Shown piece by piece: positions 1 through 8,670 of a stretch of DNA of 27,459 nucleotides. The position numbers were made by a program, and so were the translations under genes. The DNA is taken from positions 1 to 27,459 of the forward strand of contig CAZJOM010000057.1 of NCBI GenBank assembly GCA_964547645.1. The letters run 5' to 3'. The stretch comes from SZUA-430 sp964547645 (lineage in GTDB: Bacteria > Pseudomonadota > Alphaproteobacteria > Micropepsales > Micropepsaceae). The notes under the pieces were generated by a model. The model searched no databases and was not told the origin of the DNA. It worked only from the letters and a program-made list of their open reading frames with translations. Each line of letters opens with the position of its first letter. The stretch's first letter is position 1.

Positions 1-1
1 G

Positions 2-78
2 TGGCGCACCCGAAAGGATTCGAACCTCTGACCCCCAGATTCGTAGTCTGGTGCTCTATCCAGCTGAGCTACGGGTGC
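2..78 (-). tRNA. tRNA-Arg (anticodon ACG)
   Basis: Read on the minus strand this folds as a complete tRNA. The 7-bp acceptor stem pairs GCACCCG (78-72) with CGGGTGC (12-6), followed by discriminator G and an encoded CCA (4-2). The D arm contains AGCTCAGCTGGATAGAGC, the anticodon stem CCAGA/TCTGG encloses the loop CTACGAA, and the T arm carries GGTTCGAATCC. The anticodon is ACG, read as ICG after deamination, so it decodes CGU/CGC/CGA arginine codons. The gene lies divergent from the lipoprotein gene. No convincing promoter was seen in 79-229, and nothing else was recognised there. Confidence 0.97.
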
Positions 79-277
79 CTGCGCCTGGCGGAACCGACTG
101 CGAAGAAACGCATCGGCCCGCGAAATAAGGCGCGGAACTTAGTGCGGCGAACGCCCGCACGCAAGGGCGCCGCCACCGGCCGTTTCCGCGCATTGCGCCG
201 ACCCGCGTCTGACGTATTGTCGCCCTGAAGTGATGATTGATGCGAATCCGCGTCGTTTACGTCTGGGGCTTTATCGG

Positions 278-1282
278 ATGAGACCTTCCCTGCCAGCGCG
301 GCTGTTCGCCATGGGCGCCGCTTGCGCCTCGCTCGCCGCGTGCTCGACGATGACGAGCACGCTGTTTCCGGAAAAAGCCGCCGGCCCCCCGCCGCCCGCG
401 AACGCCGTCGCGCTGCCGCAGTCCGGCACCTCGTTCTTCACGCCGGTCCCGGTCACGCCGGCCGCAAGCACCGCCACACCGCAGGGCCAACGCATCGCCG
501 AGCTGCGCAACCGCCTGATCGCGATCCAGGGCGAGATCTCCTCGCGCAATGCCAGCCTCTCCGAAATCCGCCAGCGCGCGGCCAGCGAAGGCGCGCTCTA
601 CCGGATCGCAAAGAGCGAGATCGCCACCGCCAGCGCGCCCACGCCGCTCTCGGTGCAAAAGGCGCAAACCGCGCTGGAACGCTTGAGCGTCACCACCTCC
701 GCGCTCGACACCGAAATGCGCGTCTTCGCGAAGGGCGCGGCCGAAACGAACAAGCTCATGAACGATGCGGCTGCGATCAAGGACGCGAACGAGCAGGACG
801 CGGGCCAGCTGAACACGCTGCGCGGCGAGATCGGCCCCACCGCCGATCAGCTCGACCGCCTCGTCAACGAAATCTCGAACGAGTGGGCGCTGCAGTCCGC
901 ATTCGTCGCCAAAGAGCGCGCGGCCCTGGCCTCGTTCAGTGCGGCCGCAACGACCGCCGCGGTGACCGCGCCGGCTGCCGCCGCCTCCGCCGCGATGCTG
1001 GCCACGCCCGCTTTCGTCACGATCAAGTTCGACCGCCCGAACGTCAGCTACCGCGATGCGCTGGCTCAGGCCGTCTCCGCCGCCAAGCGCCGCAATCCGG
1101 CGACCAGCTTCGACATCGTCGGCGTCGCCGCCGGCCGCAGCGTGACGCCGGAATCGACCGCCCGCGCGCAAGAAGTGGCCGCCACACTCGCAACCCTGGG
1201 CGTCGATGCCGGCAAGATCCGCCTCTTCAACGCCGTCGGCGCGAACCTGCAATCGCACGAAGTCCGCATCTACGCGCGCTAG
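278..1282 (+). CDS. Putative outer-membrane lipoprotein with coiled coil and OmpA-like C-terminal region
   Basis: The 334-residue product starts with a lipoprotein signal: basic residues, a hydrophobic stretch and the lipobox LAAC, with the lipidated cysteine at residue 22. The +2 residue is Ser, which favours outer-membrane sorting. A Pro/Ala-rich linker follows, then a long charged helical region (about 75-210) likely to form a coiled coil, an Ala-rich linker, and a C-terminal domain (about 245-334). In that domain a strand-helix-strand pattern and a run of Arg/Ala residues resemble a divergent OmpA-type peptidoglycan-associating domain. I chose ATG 278 because it puts the signal at the very N-terminus; an in-frame GTG at 230 would add 16 residues ahead of it. 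The stop codon abuts that of the convergent peptidase gene. The exact role is unknown; tethering of envelope to wall is an inference. Confidence 0.8.
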   Translation: MRPSLPARLFAMGAACASLAACSTMTSTLFPEKAAGPPPPANAVALPQSGTSFFTPVPVTPAASTATPQGQRIAELRNRLIAIQGEISSRNASLSEIRQRAASEGALYRIAKSEIATASAPTPLSVQKAQTALERLSVTTSALDTEMRVFAKGAAETNKLMNDAAAIKDANEQDAGQLNTLRGEIGPTADQLDRLVNEISNEWALQSAFVAKERAALASFSAAATTAAVTAPAAAASAAMLATPAFVTIKFDRPNVSYRDALAQAVSAAKRRNPATSFDIVGVAAGRSVTPESTARAQEVAATLATLGVDAGKIRLFNAVGANLQSHEVRIYAR

Positions 1283-2311
1283 CTATTTCGCGCCAAAACC
1301 CTTGGCGTGGCGCGAGCGATAGCTCTCCCACGGCCCGAGCGACTCCGCCTCGAACACCGCCCGCCCGATCGCCCGCGCCAAACAGTCGGCCGCCATCGAA
1401 CCGAGCAGCGCCACCTGAATCAGCGCCGGCTCGCTCAACAGCTTTTGTCCGGTCGCCATCGCAAAGACCACATCGCCATCGACCGGCGTGTGCACCGGCC
1501 GAAGCGCCCGCGCCATCCCGTCCTGCGCCATGATCGCCACCCGCTTCGTCTGCGCCGGCGTGAGAACCGCGTTGGTGGCCACCACTGCGATCGTCGTGTT
1601 CGCCCCCGCCTGCGGCGGCCGCTTCAGATCGTCGGGAAAGTCCATGCCGACCGTGCCGCCGCGCGGCGGCAACTGCCAACCCATCTCGCCGTCCTGCTCG
1701 AACGGCCAGGCCCAAAGCGCCGACGTCCCAGGCATCACCGGTGACCCGAACGAGTTCACCGCCACGATTGCGCCGACCTGATAACCGTCCTCCGTCACCG
1801 CTGACGCAGAACCGAGGCCACCTTTGTAGATCCCAGCCCGCCCGCCATAACCGGCACCCGCATTGCCCAACTTGAACTGAAACGCTTGGGCTTCGCAGGC
1901 CCGAAGCGCCAGCTTGCGGTACGGCGGCTCACTGCCCCAATTCTTATCCCCACCATTCGTGAGGTCGAACAGGATCGAAGACGGCACGATCGGCGCCACC
2001 ATCGGCGCACCGGCCATCTTGTAGCCGCGTCCCGCCTGCGCGATCCAATTCGTAACGGCACCGGCGGCATCGAGCCCGTAAACCGACCCGCCCGACAGCA
2101 CGATCGCATCGACCCCGACGTTCAACCCTTCGGGAACCAGCGCCTCGGTCTCCCGCGTGCCGGGCGCCCCGCCCCGAACATCTGCCGCACCGACCGCACG
2201 CCCCTCTGCAAAAATTGCTGTAACACCAGTCATCGCCGATGCATCTTCGGCGTTACCGACCTTGATGCCGTGCACGTCGGTGATGAGATTGCGCGAACCG
2301 GGACGAACCAT
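1283..2311 (-). CDS. P1 family peptidase (DmpA / L-aminopeptidase D-esterase type)
   Basis: The 342-residue product matches the S58/P1 family of self-processing N-terminal nucleophile hydrolases. The start resembles the family signature (NLITDVHGIKVGNAED, residues 8-23). Further marks are the ADVRGGAPGTRETEAL block (43-58), the LSGGSVYGLDAAGAV block (72-86) and the GGLGSASAV block. The Gly167-Ser168 bond in that last block is the likely autocleavage site, which would expose Ser168 as nucleophile. Family members release N-terminal amino acids from peptides or amides. No signal peptide is seen, so it is probably cytoplasmic. ATG 2311 overlaps the start of the divergent ggt gene. An in-frame GTG at 2320 has AAGG five bases upstream and would add three residues; either start is possible. 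Confidence 0.9.
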   Translation of the reverse strand: MVRPGSRNLITDVHGIKVGNAEDASAMTGVTAIFAEGRAVGAADVRGGAPGTRETEALVPEGLNVGVDAIVLSGGSVYGLDAAGAVTNWIAQAGRGYKMAGAPMVAPIVPSSILFDLTNGGDKNWGSEPPYRKLALRACEAQAFQFKLGNAGAGYGGRAGIYKGGLGSASAVTEDGYQVGAIVAVNSFGSPVMPGTSALWAWPFEQDGEMGWQLPPRGGTVGMDFPDDLKRPPQAGANTTIAVVATNAVLTPAQTKRVAIMAQDGMARALRPVHTPVDGDVVFAMATGQKLLSEPALIQVALLGSMAADCLARAIGRAVFEAESLGPWESYRSRHAKGFGAK

Positions 2312-4031
2312 GACAACCACGCTAGCCTTGCATCGCCTCGTACGCAATTCGCTCCTCCTGATCGCAGCCGCGATCGTGGGGACAGCCGCTGCGGCCGACC
2401 TGCCCCGCAAACACGTCATCGTCGCCTCACACAAGCTCGCGACCGACGCGGGTCTGGAAATGCTCCGCAAAGGCGGCAGCGTCATCGATGCAGCCGTTGC
2501 CGCCCAAGCTGTGATGGGCTTGGTCGAGCCGCAATCCTCCGGCATCGGCGGCGGCACGTTCCTCGTCATGTGGAACGCCAAGACGAAGCGCGTCGAAACC
2601 TACGACGGCCGCGAGGAAGCGCCGGCCTCGGCGACGCCCGACATGTTCATGAAGGACGGCAAGCCCATGTCCTATCCGGAAGCGGTGTTGGGTGGCCGCT
2701 CGGTCGGCATCCCCGGTACGATCGCCGTGCTGGCGCTGGCGCACAAGGAACACGGACGCTTGCCGTGGAACACGCTCTTCGATCCGGCGATCAAACTGGC
2801 CGAGAACGGTTTCCCCGTCGGCCCGCGCATGGCGATGGGGATCGAGCGCGATCAAGGCATACCGCTGGTCCCGGCCACCGCCGCCTACTTCCGTCCGAAC
2901 GGCAAGGCGCCGCAAGTTGGCGACATTCTGAAGAATCCGGATTACGCGGCCAGCCTGCGCGATATCGCGGCCAAAGGTGCCGACGGCTTCTACAAAGGCC
3001 GCCTCGCCGATGCGATCGTGAACGCGGTTGGCAACGCGCCGTACAGCGCCGTCAAGTTCACGCTCGAAGATCTGGCTGGCTACAGGGCAAAGAAACGTCC
3101 GCCCGTCTGCGGCACCTACCGCACCTACAAGCTCTGCACCATGGGCCCGCCAAGTTCCGCCCTGACGATGCTGCAAGCGCTGAAGATGATGGAGCGATTC
3201 AAGGTCGCCAAATTGGAACCGACAGGCGCGCCTGCGATCCACCTCATGACCGAGGCGTTACGCGTCGCTTATGCCGACCGCGGCGCTTACATCGCCGACC
3301 CCGATTTCGTCCGCGTGCCCACGCAAGGTCTGCTGGGCCCGAAATACGTCGCGAGCCGCGCGCGCGTCTTGTCGCTCGAAACGATCGTCGATCGCGCCGC
3401 GATCAAGCCAGGCCGCCCTGCTGGCGCTACGCTCATTCTGCGCCAACTCTCGAACCCCGATCGTGCCCGCCCCGGCACCGCACACATCAGCCTGATCGAC
3501 GATCGCGGCAACGCACTCGCCATGACGACAACGGTCGAAGGACCGTTCGGAAGCCGCCTGATGGCTGGCGGTTTCATCCTGAACAACCAGCTCACCGACT
3601 TCACCTTCGAACCGACCACCGACGGCCTGCGCACGGCCAACGCACCGCAAGCGGGCAAGCGCCCGATGTCCTCGATGACGCCCACGATCATCCTCGACGG
3701 CAAAGGCCGCCTCTTCGCCGTTGTCGGCTCGCCCGGCGGCGCGCGCATCATTCCCTATGTGACGAAGACCGTGATGGGCCTCATAGATTGGAATCTATCG
3801 ATGGCAGATGCCGTGGCGCTGCCGAACGCGACCGGCCGCGGCACACCCACCGAAGTTGAGCAAGGCCGCACCCCCGACGCCTCAGCCGAAGCACTTCGCG
3901 CGCTGGGTCACGATGTTAAGGTCACCGACTACGGCATTGGGCCCAGCGGCCTGAACAGCATCCGCGTCACGAAGGAAGGCTTCGACGCCGCCGCCGACCC
4001 CAGACGCGAAGGCACTGTCGGCGGAGACTGA
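2310..4031 (+). CDS. ggt: Gamma-glutamyltransferase
   Basis: The 573-residue precursor has a Sec signal peptide (MTTTLALHRLVRN, a hydrophobic core, then AAAA before Asp30), so it is periplasmic. GGT hydrolyses or transfers the gamma-glutamyl group of glutathione and related peptides. The proenzyme self-cleaves ahead of a threonine, here Thr390 in RPGTAHISLIDDRGNA, giving a large subunit (about 30-389) and a small subunit (390-573). Other family marks are GIGGGTFLV (79-86), the D-G-R-E-EAP block (99-105), NNQLTDF (425-431) and SSMTPTI with GSPGGARII further on. Length is normal for the family. ATG 2310 has GGGA six bases upstream; the reading frame is open back to 2157 but that part lies inside the divergent gene. 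The stop lies two bases from the stop of convergent glk. Confidence 0.95.
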   Translation: MTTTLALHRLVRNSLLLIAAAIVGTAAAADLPRKHVIVASHKLATDAGLEMLRKGGSVIDAAVAAQAVMGLVEPQSSGIGGGTFLVMWNAKTKRVETYDGREEAPASATPDMFMKDGKPMSYPEAVLGGRSVGIPGTIAVLALAHKEHGRLPWNTLFDPAIKLAENGFPVGPRMAMGIERDQGIPLVPATAAYFRPNGKAPQVGDILKNPDYAASLRDIAAKGADGFYKGRLADAIVNAVGNAPYSAVKFTLEDLAGYRAKKRPPVCGTYRTYKLCTMGPPSSALTMLQALKMMERFKVAKLEPTGAPAIHLMTEALRVAYADRGAYIADPDFVRVPTQGLLGPKYVASRARVLSLETIVDRAAIKPGRPAGATLILRQLSNPDRARPGTAHISLIDDRGNALAMTTTVEGPFGSRLMAGGFILNNQLTDFTFEPTTDGLRTANAPQAGKRPMSSMTPTIILDGKGRLFAVVGSPGGARIIPYVTKTVMGLIDWNLSMADAVALPNATGRGTPTEVEQGRTPDASAEALRALGHDVKVTDYGIGPSGLNSIRVTKEGFDAAADPRREGTVGGD

Positions 4032-4033
4032 CG

Positions 4034-4990
4034 TCAGCGTGCTGTCGCCAAGGCTGCGAGCCCGCGGAACGCCAAGTCCTTCGCCGTCACCACGTAGCAG
4101 GGGATCGGTTCCAGAAACCGCTTGATCCGCCCCTTCGCCTCGAAGCGATGACGAAAGTATCGCGCGTCGAACAAGTCGCCCCACTGCGCGACAATCCCAC
4201 CCGCGATGTAAACACCGCCCGTTGCGCCAAGTGTCAGCGCCAAGTTTCCGGCCGCGCTGCCAAGCCAGCCGGTGAAGAGCTGCACTGCTTCCACAGCCGC
4301 GGCATCCGCTTTCGCCCGCGCAGCCTTTGCAATGTCGGACGCCACCGGTTTCGACTTCACCAACAAGCCGTCCAACGCCGCGATCGCCAGATAGATCGCC
4401 TCTAGCCCGGGTCCCGACACCGCATCCTCAAGCGCCACATGCCCGCGCTCGCGCAGCATCTGAAACAACACCGCAATCTCGCGGTCGTTCGTCGGCGCAA
4501 GATCGACATGCCCGCCCTCACCCGGAATCGCGATCGAGCCACCACGCCCGTCGGACACGACACTCGCCACGCCAAGCCCCGTACCGGGCCCAAGCGCGAC
4601 CTTTGGCGCATTCGCTATCGGCGAGCCGCCGCCTATCTGCACGACATCCGAGGCATCCAACCCCGGCACCGCATAGGCCACCGCCGCGAAGTCGTTGACG
4701 AGTGCAGCACGCGCGGCGCCGGTCGCCGCCTTGATCTCATCGACCGAAATCTTCCACGCGCAATTGGTGAGAGCGATCGCATCGCCCATCAGGGGTCCCG
4801 CTGCACAAATCGCGGCACCAGCGAAGGGCAGCGAACGACCCGCAACGTCGGCATACGCCCGAACGGCCGTGGCAATGTCCGGATAAAGCGCCGTCAGCCA
4901 CGCCTCGACCGCCTCAATCCGCCCCTCGCGCAGCGTCGCGAAGCGCACATTTGTGCCGCCGATGTCAGCCAAAAGAATGTCGGAATTCAT
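4034..4990 (-). CDS. glk: Glucokinase (Glk family)
   Basis: The 318-residue protein belongs to the bacterial Glk family, which phosphorylates glucose with ATP to glucose 6-phosphate. The N-terminal phosphate-binding loop is LADIGGTNVRFA (7-18). The catalytic Asp100 lies in LVNDFAAVAYAV, and GPGTGLGVA (134-142) is the second phosphate-binding segment. The sugar-binding residues Glu158 and His161 (GEGGH) and Glu188 in the ALEDAVSGPGL block match E. coli positions. Length equals the family norm. Its ATG overlaps the TGA of the upstream histidine kinase gene by four bases (ATGA), which predicts translational coupling. A sugar kinase behind a sensor kinase is unusual; whether the two are functionally linked is unknown. 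Confidence 0.93.
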   Translation of the reverse strand: MNSDILLADIGGTNVRFATLREGRIEAVEAWLTALYPDIATAVRAYADVAGRSLPFAGAAICAAGPLMGDAIALTNCAWKISVDEIKAATGAARAALVNDFAAVAYAVPGLDASDVVQIGGGSPIANAPKVALGPGTGLGVASVVSDGRGGSIAIPGEGGHVDLAPTNDREIAVLFQMLRERGHVALEDAVSGPGLEAIYLAIAALDGLLVKSKPVASDIAKAARAKADAAAVEAVQLFTGWLGSAAGNLALTLGATGGVYIAGGIVAQWGDLFDARYFRHRFEAKGRIKRFLEPIPCYVVTAKDLAFRGLAALATAR

Positions 4991-6444
4991 GCCGGAGCGT
5001 CTGCGACCGTATCGGGAATGGTGATGCGAAACACCGTGCCCTGCGGTCCCGTCGAGAGCAAGACCACATCGCCGCCGTGTCCACGCGCAAGCTCGCGCGC
5101 GATCGCAAGACCAAGCCCGGTACCGCCCGCGCGCCCCTTGCGCGCGAACGGCTCGAACAAGTGCTTCCGCGCTTCTTCAGGGATGCCCGGCCCGTTGTCG
5201 GCGATATCGATCGCAACCATCCCATTGTTCCGCACTGCGCTTAAGGCAATCGCAGCGCCCGGCCGTCCCTCGATCGCCTGCACCGCATTGCGCCCAATGT
5301 TCAGAATAATGCGCAGCAACTGCTCGCCGTCCGCATCGACTTCAAGCCGCGGATCGAACGAGTTGCTCCAGCCCGTCCGCCCATCGCCCGCCGCCAGCGC
5401 CGCATGCATTGCCTCATCCGCGAGCGCCAGCAACGGCTGCCGCTTGCGCCGCGGCGCGGCTTCTTCGGCGCGGCCGTATTTCAGCGTATTTGTGGCCAGC
5501 GCAATCGCCCGGTCGATCGATTGCACCAAGCGCGGTGCAAGCACTTGAACCGTCGGATCCTTACTCGACGCCAAACGATCGGAGGCAAGTTGCGCGCTCG
5601 CCAAAATGTTGCGCAGATCGTGTTGGATCTTCGCAACCGCCGTGCCAAGCGCCGCCAAGTGCTCGCGCTGTTGCAATGCCTGGCGCAACTCCGTCTGCAT
5701 CTCGGCAAGACCACGTTCCGACTGCCCGATCTCATCCGCGCGACGGCTTGGAATCATGATCCGCTGCGCATCGTCCGGCCGCTCCTGAAAGCGCACCATC
5801 GACTGCGTCAACCGCTGCATCGGCCGCACAAAAAGGAAAAACAGCGACGCGAACACGAGCGCCGACGTCACCAACGCGATCAACACAGACAGCCCCAAAA
5901 TCCGCACGGAATACGTGAGCATGTCGCTCCGCACCGGACCTTCGTCGATCAGGATTTCGATGAAGTCGCCAGCACCCAAGCGAGGAAAACCCACCACCCG
6001 TAAAATCCTATCGCCGCCGAGGATCATGCAGTCGAGACTGTCCCACACGAGCCCCGGCCAAGTCGCACTGCGCAGATCAATCTCGACATTGTCGCCCGGT
6101 GGCATCGCCTCGGCGAGATAGAGCCGGCGCGTATTGTTCCGCTTGAGCGCGACCAACCGGACGCCCGCATTCGCCAGCAACTCCTTGCGCAGCGTCGGCG
6201 ACAACTCGGAGTCCTTGACCTCATCGAGTGCCAATACTGCGATCTGCGCCGCCGCCAATCGCCCCGACAAGACGTCGTGATAGTACCGCGCGGCAGAAGG
6301 AAAATAGATCAACACCTCGGCCATCAGCACGAAGAGTGTCGTAAAGAACAGCAATCGCCCCGACAAACTTGCAACCAAGTGTCGGTGCAAAAAGTTCCGA
6401 ACCCTATCGAGAGTGCCAACCATCGCCCGAACGAGGGATAGCAC
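4987..6444 (-). CDS. Sensor histidine kinase with HAMP domain, no adjacent response regulator
   Basis: The 485-residue membrane kinase has a first membrane segment at about 30-50, a periplasmic sensor region (about 51-178), a second membrane segment (about 180-206) and a HAMP linker (about 205-255) containing RADEIGQSERGL. The dimerisation helix carries phospho-acceptor His275 in KIQHDLRNILAS. The ATPase domain shows the N box around Asn386 (IILNIGRNAVQAI), G1 DNGPG (416-420), the F box FEPFARKG and G2 GTGLGLA. All catalytic boxes look intact. No receiver or response regulator gene is present in this window, so it is an orphan. GTG 6444 has GAGG two bases upstream, which is too close; ATG 6423 lacks a ribosome site, so the start is uncertain by seven residues. 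It sits 56 bases behind the flavoprotein gene and overlaps glk by four bases. Confidence 0.92.
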   Translation of the reverse strand: MLSLVRAMVGTLDRVRNFLHRHLVASLSGRLLFFTTLFVLMAEVLIYFPSAARYYHDVLSGRLAAAQIAVLALDEVKDSELSPTLRKELLANAGVRLVALKRNNTRRLYLAEAMPPGDNVEIDLRSATWPGLVWDSLDCMILGGDRILRVVGFPRLGAGDFIEILIDEGPVRSDMLTYSVRILGLSVLIALVTSALVFASLFFLFVRPMQRLTQSMVRFQERPDDAQRIMIPSRRADEIGQSERGLAEMQTELRQALQQREHLAALGTAVAKIQHDLRNILASAQLASDRLASSKDPTVQVLAPRLVQSIDRAIALATNTLKYGRAEEAAPRRKRQPLLALADEAMHAALAAGDGRTGWSNSFDPRLEVDADGEQLLRIILNIGRNAVQAIEGRPGAAIALSAVRNNGMVAIDIADNGPGIPEEARKHLFEPFARKGRAGGTGLGLAIARELARGHGGDVVLLSTGPQGTVFRITIPDTVADAPA

Positions 6445-6500
6445 AGCCTCGTTGCACGGGAGAAAGACTTCTGCGCGCCGTTAACCGCCGCGCGCGCGTC

Positions 6501-7922
6501 TTATCCAAACCATGACAAGACTTTAACCACCGCGCGCGTCCGCGCCGAGAATAAGGTCGGCGTGAAGTAGGAACTGGCCGCCCGCTTCGATATCTCGCTG
6601 ATCGTGGGATAGGCGGCCACCATGCTAGCCATCGCACTGAGTTTCGTGCGCTGCCCGACCGCCATCACCCACGGCATGATCAGATCGCCTGCATGTGGAG
6701 CGACGATGGTCGCTCCCACCACGCGCCCGCCGGACACGACGATCTTGGCGAGGCCATGCGTCTCGCGTTCCGCTTGAGCACGATCGTTGTCGTGCAAAGG
6801 CCAGCGTGCGACGCTGACACTCAAGCCCTTCTCCTTTGCCTGCGCCTCGGTCAAGCCGACATGCGAGAGCTCAGGGTCGGTATAGGTCGCCCACGGGATC
6901 GCTGTCGTATTCGCCTTGGCCGGCACCTTGAACAAAACGCGGCGGATGATGAGCCCCGCGTGATAACCGGCGACATGCGTGAACTGCAGCCCGCCCGCAA
7001 CGTCGCCGATCGCCGAGACTCGCGAGTTGGACGTCCGCAAACTCGCGTCGACCTCGATCCCGCGCCGTGAGTACTTGATCCCCGCCGCCTCAAGACCCAG
7101 CCCCTCGACATTCGCAACCCGTCCGACGGCAAGCAGAATGTGCGTGCCCGCAATCGCTTCGCTGTGCCCGGCGCGCGCAATCGTGACCGCAACGCCGCCG
7201 TCGGTCTTCGCAACCGCCGTGACCGATGCCTGCTCGCGAACGACAACGCCGTCACGCTCCAGCGACTCGCGCACGATCGCAACCGCTTCCGGATCGTCCT
7301 TCGGCATGATCTGCTTGGCTTCAAGCACGGTCACCCGCGCGCCTAAACGCCTGTGCGCCTGCGCCAATTCAAGCCCAATCGGTCCGCCCCCGATCACAAT
7401 CAGATGCTCCGGCAAGACCGTGTTGTCGAAGATCGTCTCGTTCGTGAAGTAGGGCGTCTGATCGAGCCCTGGGATCGGCGGCTTGAACGGCCCCGATCCG
7501 GTCGCCACCACAAAGTGTCGGGCCCGGATGCGCTGCTCGCCAGCCTCGACCTCCGTGGCCGACACGAATTTTGCCGCGGCCTTGATCACACGCACGCCAA
7601 GCTTCTCAAACCGCTCGACAGAGTCGTTCGGCTCGATCGCCGCGATCACCTCCTGCACGTGCTTCATGACGCGCGGGAAGTCGACCTTCGGCGGACCGGC
7701 ATCGACACCAAATTCGCCGGCCCGGCGGATGGCGTGCGCATGCGACGCCGCCGCGATCAGCGACTTCGACGGCACACAGCCGTAGTTCAGACAATCGCCG
7801 CCCATCTTGTGGCGCTCGATCAGAACGACCTTGCGCCCAAGCTGCGCCGCACCTGCTGCAACCGAAAGACCGCCCGAACCCGCACCTATGATGCAAAGGT
7901 CCGCCTTGAGTGGTTCAGCCAT
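6501..7922 (-). CDS. MerA/Lpd-like FAD-dependent pyridine nucleotide-disulfide oxidoreductase
   Basis: The 473-residue flavoprotein has the class I disulfide reductase layout. An FAD site GAGSGG (13-18) is followed by the redox pair Cys44 and Cys49 in GGDCLNYGCVPSK. Next come an NAD(P) site GGGPIG (178-183) with Glu201 at the end of the second strand (suggesting NADH), the second FAD motif AIGDVAGG (304-311), and a dimerisation domain from about 340. In lipoamide dehydrogenase that domain carries a catalytic His-x4-Glu; here the segment reads AAYPTISE with Tyr438 in the His position, as in mercuric reductases. No N-terminal MerA metal-binding domain and no C-terminal Cys pair are present, so mercury reduction is not supported. 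The substrate is unknown. It follows the TVP38-family gene by ten bases, a pairing common in proteobacteria. Confidence 0.9.
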   Translation of the reverse strand: MAEPLKADLCIIGAGSGGLSVAAGAAQLGRKVVLIERHKMGGDCLNYGCVPSKSLIAAASHAHAIRRAGEFGVDAGPPKVDFPRVMKHVQEVIAAIEPNDSVERFEKLGVRVIKAAAKFVSATEVEAGEQRIRARHFVVATGSGPFKPPIPGLDQTPYFTNETIFDNTVLPEHLIVIGGGPIGLELAQAHRRLGARVTVLEAKQIMPKDDPEAVAIVRESLERDGVVVREQASVTAVAKTDGGVAVTIARAGHSEAIAGTHILLAVGRVANVEGLGLEAAGIKYSRRGIEVDASLRTSNSRVSAIGDVAGGLQFTHVAGYHAGLIIRRVLFKVPAKANTTAIPWATYTDPELSHVGLTEAQAKEKGLSVSVARWPLHDNDRAQAERETHGLAKIVVSGGRVVGATIVAPHAGDLIMPWVMAVGQRTKLSAMASMVAAYPTISEISKRAASSYFTPTLFSARTRAVVKVLSWFG

Positions 7923-7932
7923 CGTGTAAGAC

Positions 7933-8664
7933 CTATTTCTTGGCAGCCAACGCGCGGTAGACGATCGGAATCAAAGACAAAACCGCAAGGCCAACGATTG
8001 GAATGTAGAAGTCGGGGCGAGATAACAGGGCCATCAGGCTGAGGTCCGGCGTCTCGCCCGCCTCGAACAAAGCATTCAATCCGTTCCCAATGCTGGCGAA
8101 CACGAACGATCCCGGAATAATGCCGAGAAACGTCGTAATGACAAAGGTCACCGCCGACACACCCAGAAACGCCGGCGCCAAATTGACGAGCCAGAACGGA
8201 AACAGCGGTACGACGCGAAGCAGCATCAGATAGCTGAACGCATTGGCCTTGAAGCCTTCTTCCATGCCCTTGATCTGCACCGCGAAACGCTGCCGCAACG
8301 GCTCGCCAAGCGCGGTCTTCGCGATCAGAAAAAGTATCGTCGCCCCAATCGTCGCGCCGATCACGATCCACATCGCCCCGAACACGCTGCCGAACAAGAA
8401 CCCGCCGGCGATACTGAACAAAGCGCCGAGCGGCAACGAGAACGCCGCGACGACGATGTAAGCCATGATGAACATCACCACGGCTTCGGTCTTATGATCA
8501 TGCACCCAGCTCTTGAGAACCTCGCGATTCTCCTTCAGCAGATCGAGCGTCAAATATTTGTTGAGCCCCAGCGCGAAGAACGCGACCAGCCCGCCGCCCA
8601 GCACCAAAAGCGGCAGCAATCGCGTCAGCGACAATCCGGACTTCTTTGTTTCGCTTGTTTCCAT
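7933..8664 (-). CDS. TVP38/TMEM64 family membrane protein (DedA-like)
   Basis: The 243-residue integral membrane protein has a short cytoplasmic N-terminus and about five to six hydrophobic segments (roughly 14-32, 60-84, 88-112, 140-190, 215-237). The family signature is visible: a Gly-rich FGSVFGAMWIVIGATIGA block (about 91-108) and LRVVPLFPFWLVNLAPAFLG (about 148-167), with the re-entrant helix pattern of DedA/VTT proteins. VTT-fold proteins are thought to move lipids or ions across membranes; the specific cargo is unknown. It starts six bases after the DUF547 gene and ends ten bases before the flavoprotein gene, so the three are very likely co-transcribed. Confidence 0.9.
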   Translation of the reverse strand: METSETKKSGLSLTRLLPLLVLGGGLVAFFALGLNKYLTLDLLKENREVLKSWVHDHKTEAVVMFIMAYIVVAAFSLPLGALFSIAGGFLFGSVFGAMWIVIGATIGATILFLIAKTALGEPLRQRFAVQIKGMEEGFKANAFSYLMLLRVVPLFPFWLVNLAPAFLGVSAVTFVITTFLGIIPGSFVFASIGNGLNALFEAGETPDLSLMALLSRPDFYIPIVGLAVLSLIPIVYRALAAKK

Positions 8665-8670
8665 GTCCGA

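Noticed and set aside
1..228. 75-codon open frame on the plus strand at the window start
   Set aside because: It runs antisense through a complete tRNA-Arg gene and has no family resemblance.
1886..3859. 657-codon open frame on the plus strand
   Set aside because: It is out of frame with ggt and also covers the end of the peptidase gene. Its Arg-rich, low-complexity translation is typical of a shadow frame in GC-rich DNA, while ggt has full catalytic motifs.
6501..6509. DnaA-box-like TTATCCAAA
   Set aside because: A single imperfect match inside a coding end, with no cluster or A/T-rich unwinding region. Although rpmH-rnpA is near oriC in some bacteria, nothing here supports an origin.
6501..7922. 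Sulfide:quinone oxidoreductase or true mercuric reductase
   Set aside because: The CxxxxC pair near the N-terminus and the pyridine nucleotide site belong to the disulfide reductase class, not SQR. The MerA metal-binding cysteines are missing.
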